DNA of 51,467 bases, taken from CABMGU01 sp964508495. Its GTDB lineage: Archaea; Nanobdellota; Nanobdellia; Woesearchaeales; ARS49. The stretch is taken from assembly GCA_964508495.1 (NCBI GenBank), contig CAZDUA010000034.1:1-51467 (forward strand), in the 5' to 3' direction. The notes under the pieces were generated by a model. The model saw only the letters and a program-made list of their open reading frames with translations. It was not told the DNA's origin and ran no database searches. Positions 16,625 to 25,223 of this stretch are shown in pieces. Each line of letters starts with the position of its first letter. The first letter of the stretch is position 1. The position numbers and the translations under genes are program-made.

Positions 16625-18148
16625 TTATATCACCGGCGTGTTGCGTAAAAATGACAAATCGTGTGAGAACAGATCGCGTATGTCTTTTAGTCCTAGTTTG
16701 AACATTCCTATTCTGTCTATTCCTAGTCCCCATGCGCACACGCTTATGTTCTTTCCCAGTAATGGTGTTACAACTTCTGGTCTGAAGATTCCTGCTCCGC
16801 CTAGTTCTATCCATCCTAGTTGTGGATGTTTCGCGTATAGTTCTGCGCTGGGCTCTGTGAATGGGAAATATCCAGGTACTATTCGTATTTCTTCTGTGTC
16901 CGCGAATTCTTTTGCAAACATTTTCAACAATCCGACAAGGTGTCTGAATGTTAGTCCTTCTTCTATGATTATTCCTTCTGTTTGGTTGAAGTCTGGCAGG
17001 TGTGTTGCGTCTATTACGTCGTGCCTGAATACTCTTGTTATGCCAAAGTATTTTCCTGGGATCTGGAGGTCTTTTGATGCGAGCATTCTTGCACTGCACG
17101 CGGTTCCTTGTGTTCGCAATACATGCCTGTGTGTTCTTTCTGTATCAAATTGGTATCTCCAGCCTGCGCTTCCGGTGTTGCCTCCGTGTTCGTGTGCTGC
17201 TTGTACGCGTTTTACCAGTTTGTCATCTAATTTTCCGTATTTTGGCTCCGCAATATAATATGCGTCGTGTATGTCTCTTGCGCTGTGGAATTGTGGCATG
17301 TAGAGTGAGTCCATGTTCCAGAATTCTGTTTCGACTAATGGTCCGTTCATTTCGTTGAATCCGAGTGAAACAAATTTTGTTCTGACCCAGTCTTGGAATG
17401 CCCGGTATGGCTGTTTTTTCCCGCCAGAAATTTGTGGTACGTTGATTGTGACGTCGTAGCGTCTGAATGTTTTGTTTTTCCATTCTCCTGAGCGCAGTAT
17501 TTGTGGTGTTATCGTGTCGACGAATTTTTCGTCGCGTATTCCTAGAGAAATTAGTTGTTTTCCTATATCTGTTAGTTTTGCTTTTTTAATTTTTTTGAGT
17601 TCTACTTTGATTATTTGTTTTCTTTTTTTGAGTTGTTCAAGTGTATTCTTCTGCTCTGGATTTAATTCTGTTGTGATTAATGGGAAGTTTTGTTTTAGGA
17701 ATTTTTCTTCTGGCAGTTCGCTTTTTAAAAGCCTGTTTCCTTGGTCTGTGATTTTTACTTTTAGTTCCTTTTCATGCAGCAGAATTATTGCGCTTTTTTG
17801 TCTTAGCAATCCTATGCAGATATTGACTTCTTCTCGTGTTAGCTTTGTTTTTTCTGCGAGTTTGCTTAACGGTATTTCTTTTTCTTGCAGTGCTATGAGA
17901 AATCTTTTCTCAGGAAGTCCGCTCTTCAAATATTCTTGTCCGTTTACGTCTAGGACTATCAATTCTTTTGGTTCTGTCTCTACTGTGACAGCTTTTTTGT
18001 TTTCGAGCCATTGCAGTGCGCGCATGGCTTCTACTTCCTGCAGTCCTGTTGCCGCTGCCAGGTCTTCTAGATATGGGTGTCGTGCTAGTTCCGGTAGCAC
18101 TCGACGCTCATATGGGTGCAGGCTTTGTACGAGCTTTTTGATGTCCAT
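16625..18148 (-). CDS. pheS: Phenylalanyl-tRNA synthetase alpha subunit
   Basis: 507 residues, archaeal length. The N-terminal about 230 residues contain repeated winged-helix units (LHPYERRVLPELARH and later), which bind tRNA in the archaeal/eukaryotic enzyme. The class II catalytic core follows, with FRHDVIDATHLPDFNQTEG and the Gly-rich WIELGGAGIFRPEV and GLGIDRIGMFKLG (motif 3) segments. With PheT it activates phenylalanine and charges tRNA-Phe. It lies 18 bases downstream of the TrmB-like gene stop on the same strand, so read-through from that promoter is possible. Confidence 0.94.
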   Translation of the reverse strand: MDIKKLVQSLHPYERRVLPELARHPYLEDLAAATGLQEVEAMRALQWLENKKAVTVETEPKELIVLDVNGQEYLKSGLPEKRFLIALQEKEIPLSKLAEKTKLTREEVNICIGLLRQKSAIILLHEKELKVKITDQGNRLLKSELPEEKFLKQNFPLITTELNPEQKNTLEQLKKRKQIIKVELKKIKKAKLTDIGKQLISLGIRDEKFVDTITPQILRSGEWKNKTFRRYDVTINVPQISGGKKQPYRAFQDWVRTKFVSLGFNEMNGPLVETEFWNMDSLYMPQFHSARDIHDAYYIAEPKYGKLDDKLVKRVQAAHEHGGNTGSAGWRYQFDTERTHRHVLRTQGTACSARMLASKDLQIPGKYFGITRVFRHDVIDATHLPDFNQTEGIIIEEGLTFRHLVGLLKMFAKEFADTEEIRIVPGYFPFTEPSAELYAKHPQLGWIELGGAGIFRPEVVTPLLGKNISVCAWGLGIDRIGMFKLGLKDIRDLFSHDLSFLRNTPVI

Positions 18149-18165
18149 AAAAGAAAGAAAAATAA

Positions 18166-18975
18166 TTATTTAAAAGACGGGTCTTTCATTCCTTTCCAGG
18201 CAGTGTTAAACATTCCTTCTAGTGCGCCGGCAAAAAAGGGCGTGTTTACCCAGATTCCAACATCGTATGTTGGATGGACTTCTTGGTCGTCCATTATCAT
18301 GAATATTAGTTCTTTGCCGTCAACTATGCAAAATCTTGCTTTGCTGTCTGTGTGTTTGACTTCTGCCACGTCTTGTACGTCTTGCACTGCGCTTTTTGTT
18401 TCTTTTGTCAATGGCGCTGCAATGCGTATTTTAACTCCTTTCTTTTTGAGTTTTTCAAACACTGGCTTGAGGCCTTCTACTTTTCTCATAAAGCCTTGTG
18501 ACGTTGTCATTATTGTCACGCTTTTTTCTGCTTTTCTTATTGCCAATTCTAGTTGTGAGTACAAGTTGTGCCTGCCTCTTAAGCTGCCAGAAAGTTCTGT
18601 TGGCTCTACTAGTTCTATGCCTTCTGTGTGCAGTGAATTTAACTCTCCTAGTACGTCCGTTTTCTTCAGGTCTTCTAGGCGTTTGACACGTTCTGTTGCT
18701 TCCTCGTTGAGGTTCTTTTTGACTCTCTCAAGAACTTCTGTTGGTGGGACTGCTATGTATTTTATTGGCTTGCCCAATTTCATTATTACGAATCCTTTTC
18801 TTTCTAATGATTCTAATACGTCATAGCTTCTGCTTCTTGGCACGTTTGCTATGTCAGAAAGCTCTCCTGCTGTTGCTACACCCCTGGATAATAGTGCTGT
18901 CCAAATTTTGACTTCGTATAAGTTTAGGACGAAATAGCGTCGTAACTTGCTCAAAAACTCTTCTTTAACAATCAT
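18166..18975 (-). CDS. TrmB-family transcriptional regulator (paralog A)
   Basis: 269 residues from the ATG at 18975, which follows GGGGGGAGGTAAG; earlier in-frame starts lie in the leader. An N-terminal winged helix (about 15-80, VPRSRSYDVLESLERKGFV) and a linker helix precede a PLD-like/sensor domain (about 120-269, KAEKSVTIMTT and VKIRIAAPL), as in archaeal TrmB proteins that sense sugars or other metabolites. 54 consecutive residues of the winged helix are identical to the second paralog at 38163-38945, while the sensor parts differ. A perfect palindrome at 19005-19016 in its leader may be its own operator. The ligand is unknown. Confidence 0.85.
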   Translation of the reverse strand: MIVKEEFLSKLRRYFVLNLYEVKIWTALLSRGVATAGELSDIANVPRSRSYDVLESLERKGFVIMKLGKPIKYIAVPPTEVLERVKKNLNEEATERVKRLEDLKKTDVLGELNSLHTEGIELVEPTELSGSLRGRHNLYSQLELAIRKAEKSVTIMTTSQGFMRKVEGLKPVFEKLKKKGVKIRIAAPLTKETKSAVQDVQDVAEVKHTDSKARFCIVDGKELIFMIMDDQEVHPTYDVGIWVNTPFFAGALEGMFNTAWKGMKDPSFK

Positions 18976-19004
18976 CTTACCTCCCCCCTTTTTGCACGAA
19001 AAAT

Positions 19005-19016
19005 GTGAAATTTCAC
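19005..19016. promoter_or_regulatory. Perfect 12-bp palindrome, possible TrmB operator
   Basis: GTGAAATTTCAC lies 30 bases upstream of the start of TrmB paralog A, between a possible TATA element (about 19070-19085, minus strand) and the ribosome binding site. A dimeric winged-helix regulator would fit such a site and could repress its own gene by blocking elongation or initiation. I saw no second copy in the window, so target assignment is inference. Confidence 0.45.
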
Positions 19017-19119
19017 TCCGTTTTTTCCGTGACACGTTTTTGTTATTCACTTGAGGTAAAACAATCCGGTATTAAAACTTTTTGGTCGTACTATTATGAG
19101 TTTGTTTCCTCAAAACGTG

Positions 19120-19147
19120 CTTCAGACGGGGGATTGCCACTCTGAAG
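19120..19147. other. Hairpin in the gap between pelA and the TrmB gene
   Basis: The 255-base gap 18976-19230 contains a 7-bp perfect stem (CTTCAGA / TCTGAAG) with a 14-base loop. On the minus strand a TATA-like element (CCTTAAATATCC, about 19160-19175) lies 20-30 bases upstream of it, so a short transcript is possible. I do not see canonical C/D or H/ACA boxes. It may equally be part of the pelA 3' end or the trmB upstream region. Confidence 0.35.
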
Positions 19148-19230
19148 TCATGTCCTCTGAGAATGTTTGGATATTTAAGGTTTTGTTGGGTGAAAAATGC
19201 TGTTTTCTAAGTATAGTACTTGAAGTATTG

Positions 19231-20286
19231 TTACTCATAAGAGAGTTTGTAGCGCAATAGTGCTGCTATTCCGCCTAGCCCGTCGAGTTTTTTCCCGCCT
19301 GAGTGTTCTCCCGAGATTATTGTAACGTGTCCTTTTTGTTTGTCTACTGTTCTCATTACAGAATCTAACCGTGCAAAGTTATTTTCCTGCCTTAATTTTT
19401 GTATTAATGTGTCTGTTACTACTAGTGTTTCTATTGCGCCTGCTATTGCTGTTTCTTCTGTTGCCCTGATGCCATAGACCACTGGCCCTTTTTTTGATAT
19501 TTCTTGCAGTATTCTTTCTACTAGGATCATTTCTTTTGTTGTTCTTTCTTGTCTTAGTGCGCTGCTTACTTCTTCTCTTTTGAGGACTTCGTTGATTGCT
19601 TGTTCGTCTGCTGATGAGCATGTTGCTTGTATGATTTTTTTTCTGAGAGCGTCATTTTTGAGTACTTTGTACAGGTCTTCTTTCCAAAATGCTGGGCTTG
19701 CGAGTATGATGAAGTCGAGTTTGTAGCGTTGGTCATATTGTTCTAGTTGTTTGATGATTTGTTCGTAGAAGTTTGTTGTTACTTTTGTGCTGACTCTTTT
19801 TCTTTCAACATCGCCTTTCATTTGGGATAATAGTTCTGCTCCGGATCTTTTCATTAGGGCGAAGTATGCTTCTTCTCTGTCGAATACGCAGATGAGTATT
19901 TTGGCTTGTTTTGTTTCTGTTGCTTCTTCTAGTCTGTCTAATTGGTAGTTGTACCAATGCTCTTTTTGTATGCTTATGGTGTTTCCTTGTTCTACTGCGA
20001 AAGTATGGTAGCTTCCATGAGGAACATCTTCTGGTCCTTCTAGGATTTTTCCGCTTATTCTGAGCGCGTTTGTTGTTTTTGAGAACTCAATTTTTTCAGC
20101 GTTTAATGCTATAAACACCATTCTTTTGGTGGCTTCTGCTTCTTCTGTTATTTTGATTTTTCTTGGCGTTTTTCCTTTTATTATGTCTCCTGCATCTACC
20201 AATTGTGACAAGTACCATAAATCTTCTGGAGTTTCCACTAGTACTTTGATCTCGCCTTGCTTTAGGTTTTTATGTGTTATTTTCAT
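19231..20286 (-). CDS. pelA: Pelota (aPelota) mRNA surveillance and ribosome rescue factor
   Basis: 351 residues, typical archaeal length. The start MKITHKNLKQGEIKVLVETPEDLWYL (fragment) is the conserved N-terminal Sm-like domain that enters the ribosomal A site. The central domain (DFIILASPAFWKEDLYKVL) and the C-terminal eRF1-like domain (AIAGAIETLVVTDTLI and HVTIISGEHSGGKKLDGLGG) follow. Pelota works with an aEF1A or ABCE1 partner to split stalled ribosomes. The start is about 25 bases from the TATA element at 20310-20321. Confidence 0.93.
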   Translation of the reverse strand: MKITHKNLKQGEIKVLVETPEDLWYLSQLVDAGDIIKGKTPRKIKITEEAEATKRMVFIALNAEKIEFSKTTNALRISGKILEGPEDVPHGSYHTFAVEQGNTISIQKEHWYNYQLDRLEEATETKQAKILICVFDREEAYFALMKRSGAELLSQMKGDVERKRVSTKVTTNFYEQIIKQLEQYDQRYKLDFIILASPAFWKEDLYKVLKNDALRKKIIQATCSSADEQAINEVLKREEVSSALRQERTTKEMILVERILQEISKKGPVVYGIRATEETAIAGAIETLVVTDTLIQKLRQENNFARLDSVMRTVDKQKGHVTIISGEHSGGKKLDGLGGIAALLRYKLSYE

Positions 20287-20309
20287 ATATATAGAGGGTC
20301 TTGTAAAAA

Positions 20310-20321
20310 CATTTAAATAGT
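20310..20321. promoter_or_regulatory. TATA region between pelA and the second envelope cluster
   Basis: CATTTAAATAG is symmetric and lies about 28 bases from the pelA ATG (20286), giving a leaderless mRNA. In the plus direction it lies 44 bases before the ATG at 20360, leaving a short leader with a strong Shine-Dalgarno site, GGTGATG at 20351-20357. Confidence 0.6.
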
Positions 20322-20359
20322 ATTCGATATGGGAAGGATGTTAGAAAAAAGGTGATGTC

Positions 20360-21520
20360 ATGAATAGGCGCGGTCAAAAAATGCAAACTGGAGGTCCAGC
20401 GGCCACGCTTATTGGTGTTATCACTTTGTTGTTCTTGTTTTATATTTTGTTCTTGCCTCCTGAGGCAAGGCAGGAGTTGCTTGAGGGTGGCAATGATACT
20501 GAGTTGGATGAGGAGGAGCGCATGTTGCTTGATGAGGCTCCTGGAAGGCTTACTTTTACTGAGAAGGGTGTTTTTGACCACAGTATTTCTAACATTTATC
20601 TTGTAGAAACGAAAAATTCAGTGGTTCTTGGTAAGGAGAATCCTTTTGTTGTTAAGAAGGGCTGGTTTGGAGAGCAGAAGAAGACTATGGTTTTCCCTGT
20701 TCAGGACTTGGTGAACACTGAGAATGTTATTTTGAGCTTCCAGGCTCCTGAGCGTGCTGGGACTTTGTTGATTTCTTTGAATGGCCAGTTGATTTTTGAG
20801 GGCAAGGTTGGATTGCAAAATCCTCCTCCTGTTTCTTTGCCTAAGACTTTGTTGAGGGATACTAATATTTTGGAGTTTTCGGCTACAGGCGGGTTCTTTT
20901 CAAGGAAGAAATACTCGTTGTCTGATGTAAAAGTTATTGGCGATATTACTGATGTCCAGCGTCAGATGGCGACTAACACGTTCACAATTTCTGATACTGA
21001 GCACGAAAATCTCAATACTGCATTTTTGGACTTTTTCCCGATTTGCGAGCAGAGGGACGTTGGTGTTTTGACTATCGATTTGAACGGCAAAGTGATTTAT
21101 TCTGCCGTTCCTGCTTGTGAGAGTTTGAACAGGCAGGACTTGTTTGCTGAGGACTTGCGTTCTGGCAAGAATACTTTGTTGTTCAAGATTACAAGGGGCA
21201 GTTATCGTGTTGAGCAGTTGAGGGTTCGTACTATTTTAGAGCCTGTTAAGGCGTTTATTGACTTCTTTAACATTAAGAGCAGCGTGTACAATGATATTTT
21301 GGACAAGGACCGGGAGGCCATGTTGTTAATTGAGTTTGTTGATGATGAGAAGGTTAAGCGCGCTGAGTTGAACATTAATGGCAGGAAGGACATGATTGAC
21401 CAGCGCGATTACAAGTATGAGAGGGACATTAGTTCTTGGATTCGCGAGGGTAACAACTATATTGAGATCAAGCCGCTGACCGAGCTTGACGTTGTCAAGC
21501 TGGAAATACGCGTGGATTGA
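20360..21520 (+). CDS. Anchored beta-repeat envelope protein, first of the second surface cluster
   Basis: 386 residues, start fixed by GGTGATG three bases before the ATG. The N-terminus NRRG|QKMQTGGPAATLIGVITLLFLFYILF (in fragments) resembles the pilin-like leaders of the first operon, then a 20-residue helix. The extracellular part holds three diverged beta-sandwich repeats, each with an L-x-I-x-L-N-G-x-x-I strand followed by L...G-x-N-x-L-x-F (about residues 125-195, 235-300 and 320-386). These resemble carbohydrate-binding or jelly-roll folds. It overlaps or abuts the next gene. Function unknown; probably a filament or scaffold subunit. Confidence 0.75.
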   Translation: MNRRGQKMQTGGPAATLIGVITLLFLFYILFLPPEARQELLEGGNDTELDEEERMLLDEAPGRLTFTEKGVFDHSISNIYLVETKNSVVLGKENPFVVKKGWFGEQKKTMVFPVQDLVNTENVILSFQAPERAGTLLISLNGQLIFEGKVGLQNPPPVSLPKTLLRDTNILEFSATGGFFSRKKYSLSDVKVIGDITDVQRQMATNTFTISDTEHENLNTAFLDFFPICEQRDVGVLTIDLNGKVIYSAVPACESLNRQDLFAEDLRSGKNTLLFKITRGSYRVEQLRVRTILEPVKAFIDFFNIKSSVYNDILDKDREAMLLIEFVDDEKVKRAELNINGRKDMIDQRDYKYERDISSWIREGNNYIEIKPLTELDVVKLEIRVD

Positions 21521-21522
21521 AA

Positions 21523-23307
21523 ATGCCAAACTGGAAAGCGTGGGCTGCTAATTTTGCCGTTCCAGGTTCTGGACTTATTGTGAAGATGGCTGAAAAGTTT
21601 AAGAAAAAGCCTGTTGCTGCCGCGGCTGCTGGCGCCATTGGTGTTGCTGCTGTTGCATCTGCCGCTGTGCGTTCTCCTGCGCCTGCATATATTCCTCCCG
21701 CTTATACTGCTCAATCCAGTGAAAGTAACACGGGCTCTTGGGCTTCTAAATTGTTCAAGAAAATGGGGAACTTTTTGTTTGTGGGCAGCCCTGGCTCTTT
21801 GAAGTCTAAGGTGGGCAAGGGCTTCTTAATCTTCTTTTTAATGGCGACTCTTTATTATGTTCTTGACAGACTCGGCGTTACTCTTCCATTCAATGCTTCT
21901 CTTTTGGTATTTCTGGGTTTTCTTGCAATGTTCTATTCCTTTGCTCCTGAATTTACAGCAAAAATTTTTGAGTTTGTTGCAGCAACTTGCGGGTTTTTTA
22001 TCGTATTCATATTGTCTGCGTGGGCTTTTTCATATATTTCTTGGATGCCTCATCTTTTTGTTATTGGATTTCTCATTCTGTCTGTTTTTGTTTCATTTCA
22101 GCTTGCTGGGAAGAAGTGGGGCTGGGTCATTCTTTTAATTAATTTGATGATTTACATTCCTTTGATGGCTACTCCTATGTATCAAACTTTGTTTAGACCT
22201 GGAACGCCTATTTACAGCACAATTGAAGGTCAGCAGCAGGCATGGGGTGTAATGTTTAAGGGTGGTTCGGAAGCGTGGGGTTTTGGAACTAAAACTATAT
22301 CAGAACAAATCATGATTGCTAGTGGTGATTACGAGCAGGGTGTTGAGGCTGAGAGTGAGAGGCCTCTTGGCGTGTTTTTGGATAATGTTGGTATTGTTTC
22401 ACAGATTGTTAAGGAGAATGAAAACATTGATGTTTATGCGCGTTTGAGGGCTGAGAGTTTTAAAACTGTTGAACCTGTCAGAATTTCTGTTCGTTGTTAT
22501 GTTGAGGATTGGGCGGAGGAGTTGACTGGCGAGATCAGGCCTCGTTCGCAGTTTAGTGTTGAGGAGTATGAACTGCAGGATTTGGACTGTATTATGCAGG
22601 CAAAGCCCGTCTTTGATAAGACTGGGGGGCTTGCCACTGTCATTATGGAAACTTCGTTTAATTTCACAACTAGCGCTTACTTGAAGGGTTATTTTATGGA
22701 ACAGGATCGTATTAGGGCTTTGCGAAGGCAGCAGCTTGACCCTCTTGACGCTTTTGGTATTACTGATAAGAATCCGCTTGCGGTTTATACGGGCGGTCCT
22801 TTGAAGGTTGGTTTGGGTGTTGGCCAACAGCCGATTGCTTTGCTTGCAGAGGAAGAATTGTTATCTGGTGGTAATGAGGCGCCGACTGTTGCAGCCGTGT
22901 CAGAGATTACTGGTGCTCAGACTATTGATGGCACTTTTGGTCCTACTTTGACTGTTACGCTTGACCGTAATTGGTTTGAGGGCGAGTTGTTTGAGGTTGG
23001 AAAGTTGATAATTACTGTTCCTCCTGGAATGTCTATTGACTCTATTAGCGGTGAGAAAATAAATTGTCCTGTCCAGGCTGGCAAAGAGCACACTTGTACT
23101 TTGAGTGGTGATTTGCTGAAGAAGTTATTTACTTCTCCTGTTGTATTACCCAAAACTATCAGGGTGCAGACCAAGATCTATGATCCTGATGTTTTGCTTG
23201 CTAATGCTCCTTTAGCTATTAGAAGTTTTAAGTTGACTGCAACTTACAAGTATGTTGTAAAGAAAGAAGTCAGTGTGACTGTGCGTCCTGCGGAGTCTAA
23301 GACATGA
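21523..23307 (+). CDS. Polytopic membrane protein with extracellular beta domain
   Basis: 594 residues from the ATG at 21523, three bases after the upstream stop; a TTG at 21517 overlapping that stop is possible. An Ala-rich N-terminal stretch (about 25-55) is followed by five or so transmembrane helices (about 90-225), then a large outside domain with several cysteines (CYVEDWAEEL, DLDCIMQAKPVF, CPVQAGKEHTC) and beta-rich repeats. The stop overlaps the next gene start (4-base ATGA type). No family recognised. It may be the membrane platform for the lipoproteins encoded downstream. Confidence 0.75.
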   Translation: MPNWKAWAANFAVPGSGLIVKMAEKFKKKPVAAAAAGAIGVAAVASAAVRSPAPAYIPPAYTAQSSESNTGSWASKLFKKMGNFLFVGSPGSLKSKVGKGFLIFFLMATLYYVLDRLGVTLPFNASLLVFLGFLAMFYSFAPEFTAKIFEFVAATCGFFIVFILSAWAFSYISWMPHLFVIGFLILSVFVSFQLAGKKWGWVILLINLMIYIPLMATPMYQTLFRPGTPIYSTIEGQQQAWGVMFKGGSEAWGFGTKTISEQIMIASGDYEQGVEAESERPLGVFLDNVGIVSQIVKENENIDVYARLRAESFKTVEPVRISVRCYVEDWAEELTGEIRPRSQFSVEEYELQDLDCIMQAKPVFDKTGGLATVIMETSFNFTTSAYLKGYFMEQDRIRALRRQQLDPLDAFGITDKNPLAVYTGGPLKVGLGVGQQPIALLAEEELLSGGNEAPTVAAVSEITGAQTIDGTFGPTLTVTLDRNWFEGELFEVGKLIITVPPGMSIDSISGEKINCPVQAGKEHTCTLSGDLLKKLFTSPVVLPKTIRVQTKIYDPDVLLANAPLAIRSFKLTATYKYVVKKEVSVTVRPAESKT

Positions 23308-24224
23308 AGAAAATAATTTTTGTCCTGTTGCTATTGGTTGCTTGTATGGGTCCCATTCAGAAAAAAGTGCCTCAATCTTATGAAGTCATGACTGGTACTT
23401 CTGCTTTGGAAGTTTCGTTTAATCCTAATTCGATGAGAGAGTTGTTGATGTGCCAGCAGGCTAACGTGCTTGTTGACATGAAAAATACTGGCACGCTGGA
23501 TATTGAGGGTGGACTGTGGTCTTTTATTTTGGAAGAGCAGACTTTACAGCCGATTAAAGAAAAGCAGAAGTCTTTTGATTTGGAGGGCAAGTCTCAGTTT
23601 AATCCCAGAGGTGGTGTTGCCCAGTTTGAGTTTAAGGTGCAGAATGTTGGTTTGCCGGAACAGTTGGAATCTTATGATAGTCCTTTAATCTTACAGGCGT
23701 GTTATACTTACAAGACGTCTGCTGGAGTGCAGGTTTGCGTTGATCCTGATACGAAGAATGTTAATTCTCAGAAGCCTTGCAGGGCTGAGCCAGTTTCTCT
23801 CTCAGGAGGCCAAGGCGCTCCTGTTGCGATTACGCGAGTGGAGCCTTTGATGGTGCCTGTTGGCAATAAGGTCAGTCCTAAGTTTGCTGTTTATGCTCAA
23901 CATGTTGGTCTTGGCACTATTGTTACAGAAGAGGGCGCTGAGCTTGCTTGTACTGGTGGTGAGGAGTCTAAGGCGCGTTTGTCGAGTTACGCCACCGTGA
24001 AGGCTGACTTGCAGGGCAGGCCTTTGTCTTGTACTCCTAATCCTGTTCGTTTTGAGGCTGGTAAGGAAGTACGCTTTATTTGTGATAATGAGGAAGCAAA
24101 ATTTGGATCGGCAGAAGGGACTTTCACGAGTATTTTGAATGTTGAGTTGAGTTATGGTTACGTTAATACTGCTGTTTTGCCTATGAAGATTACGCGTCTT
24201 GCTGGGCAGAAGGCGTGTAAGTAG
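23304..24224 (+). CDS. Lipoprotein, paralog 1 of 3
   Basis: 306 residues. The start MKKIIFVLLLLVAC is a lipoprotein signal with the lipobox LVAC, so Cys14 is the likely lipid-anchored residue. Two beta domains follow; the second begins at GQGAPVAITRVEPLM, the motif shared with the next two genes. Paired cysteines near ACYTYKTSAGVQVCVD occur at the same place in all three. It is translationally coupled to the membrane protein upstream (ATGA overlap). Function unknown. Confidence 0.78.
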   Translation: MKKIIFVLLLLVACMGPIQKKVPQSYEVMTGTSALEVSFNPNSMRELLMCQQANVLVDMKNTGTLDIEGGLWSFILEEQTLQPIKEKQKSFDLEGKSQFNPRGGVAQFEFKVQNVGLPEQLESYDSPLILQACYTYKTSAGVQVCVDPDTKNVNSQKPCRAEPVSLSGGQGAPVAITRVEPLMVPVGNKVSPKFAVYAQHVGLGTIVTEEGAELACTGGEESKARLSSYATVKADLQGRPLSCTPNPVRFEAGKEVRFICDNEEAKFGSAEGTFTSILNVELSYGYVNTAVLPMKITRLAGQKACK

Positions 24225-24265
24225 CACCAAAAAGTATTTATAAGGAAGTGATTGAATTGAAGGGT

Positions 24266-25189
24266 ATGAAAAAGAGTGTGTTGTTAGTGTTGTTCTTGCT
24301 TGTTTTAGTTTCGTGCGCTAGGAAGTCTACAGAGCCGCAAGTAACTGATTTTCGTTATGGTACTGAGGGTATCAGGATGGAGTTTGTTCAAAACTTGCCT
24401 CCGCCGAGATTGTTTGATCGTGAGCCGTTTAATGTTATGATTCAGGTTGAAAACAGGGGAACTACTACTATTGGCCAGCAGGATGGTTCGATTTTCTTGT
24501 CTGGTTTTGATAATACTATAATAACAGGAATCAATACGAATGGTATTCCTATTCCAGAAGTTGAAGGAAGGGGTCCGTTTATTCCTAAGGGCGGTATTAA
24601 TGTTGTTAATTTCAAGGGTGTTATTCAGTCTTTGTCTGGCAAGCGTATTGATAAATATCAGCCGACGATTTTGGCTACTGCTTGTTATCATTATGAGACT
24701 GTTGCTAGTGCTCAGGTTTGTATTGATCCGAATCCTTATGCTGCTACGAGCCAGCAGCGTGTTTGTTCTCCGGGAACTATTAGTCCTGGCAGTCAGGGCG
24801 CGCCTATTGCTGTGACTAGCGTGCAGGTTGACCCGTCTCCTGGTAAGACGAGGTTTACGATTAATATTCAGAATGTTGGTGGCGGTGATGTTTTCAAGTT
24901 TGGTGGCCAGTATTTGAACAAGTGCAGTCCTTATGATGCCGGTCTTGGTTTTGATGAGATTGATTTTGTTCTGGTTGCCGATGTGTCAATTTCTGGAACT
25001 AAGCTTGCTGGTTGCAAGCCTGTTGATAATCAGGGTTTTGTCAGGTTGGCTAATGGTATGGCTTCGTTGTATTGCGAATATAGTGGCATGCTGGGCCAGA
25101 GTGCTTATTTGACTCCTTTGAATATTATTTTGCGTTATGGTTATAGGCAGAGTATTGCAAGGCCGATTGAAATCAGGCCTATTGCGTAA
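24266..25189 (+). CDS. Lipoprotein, paralog 2 of 3
   Basis: 307 residues from the ATG at 24266, because a TATA-like AGTATTTATAA at 24233-24243 lies 28 bases upstream; the in-frame GTG at 24248 would fall within the promoter spacing. The signal LFLLVLVSC ends in a lipobox Cys. The body matches its neighbours: ACYHYETVASAQVCID, then SQGAPIAVTSVQVDP. Having its own promoter inside the cluster suggests it can be expressed separately from the upstream membrane genes. Function unknown. Confidence 0.78.
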   Translation: MKKSVLLVLFLLVLVSCARKSTEPQVTDFRYGTEGIRMEFVQNLPPPRLFDREPFNVMIQVENRGTTTIGQQDGSIFLSGFDNTIITGINTNGIPIPEVEGRGPFIPKGGINVVNFKGVIQSLSGKRIDKYQPTILATACYHYETVASAQVCIDPNPYAATSQQRVCSPGTISPGSQGAPIAVTSVQVDPSPGKTRFTINIQNVGGGDVFKFGGQYLNKCSPYDAGLGFDEIDFVLVADVSISGTKLAGCKPVDNQGFVRLANGMASLYCEYSGMLGQSAYLTPLNIILRYGYRQSIARPIEIRPIA

Positions 25190-25223
25190 AGTTTAATAAG
25201 CTGTTTGGAGTGAAAACTGTAAA

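Noticed and set aside
16623..17099. Upstream extension of the pheT reading frame by about 159 codons.
   Set aside because: It runs through the 3' end of pheS in another frame and reads as low-complexity Arg/Asn-rich sequence; PheT starts cleanly at 16622 two bases after the pheS stop.
19080..19165. C/D box guide RNA in the pelA-trmB gap.
   Set aside because: CTGA strings occur, but no RTGATGA C box with correct spacing is present on either strand.
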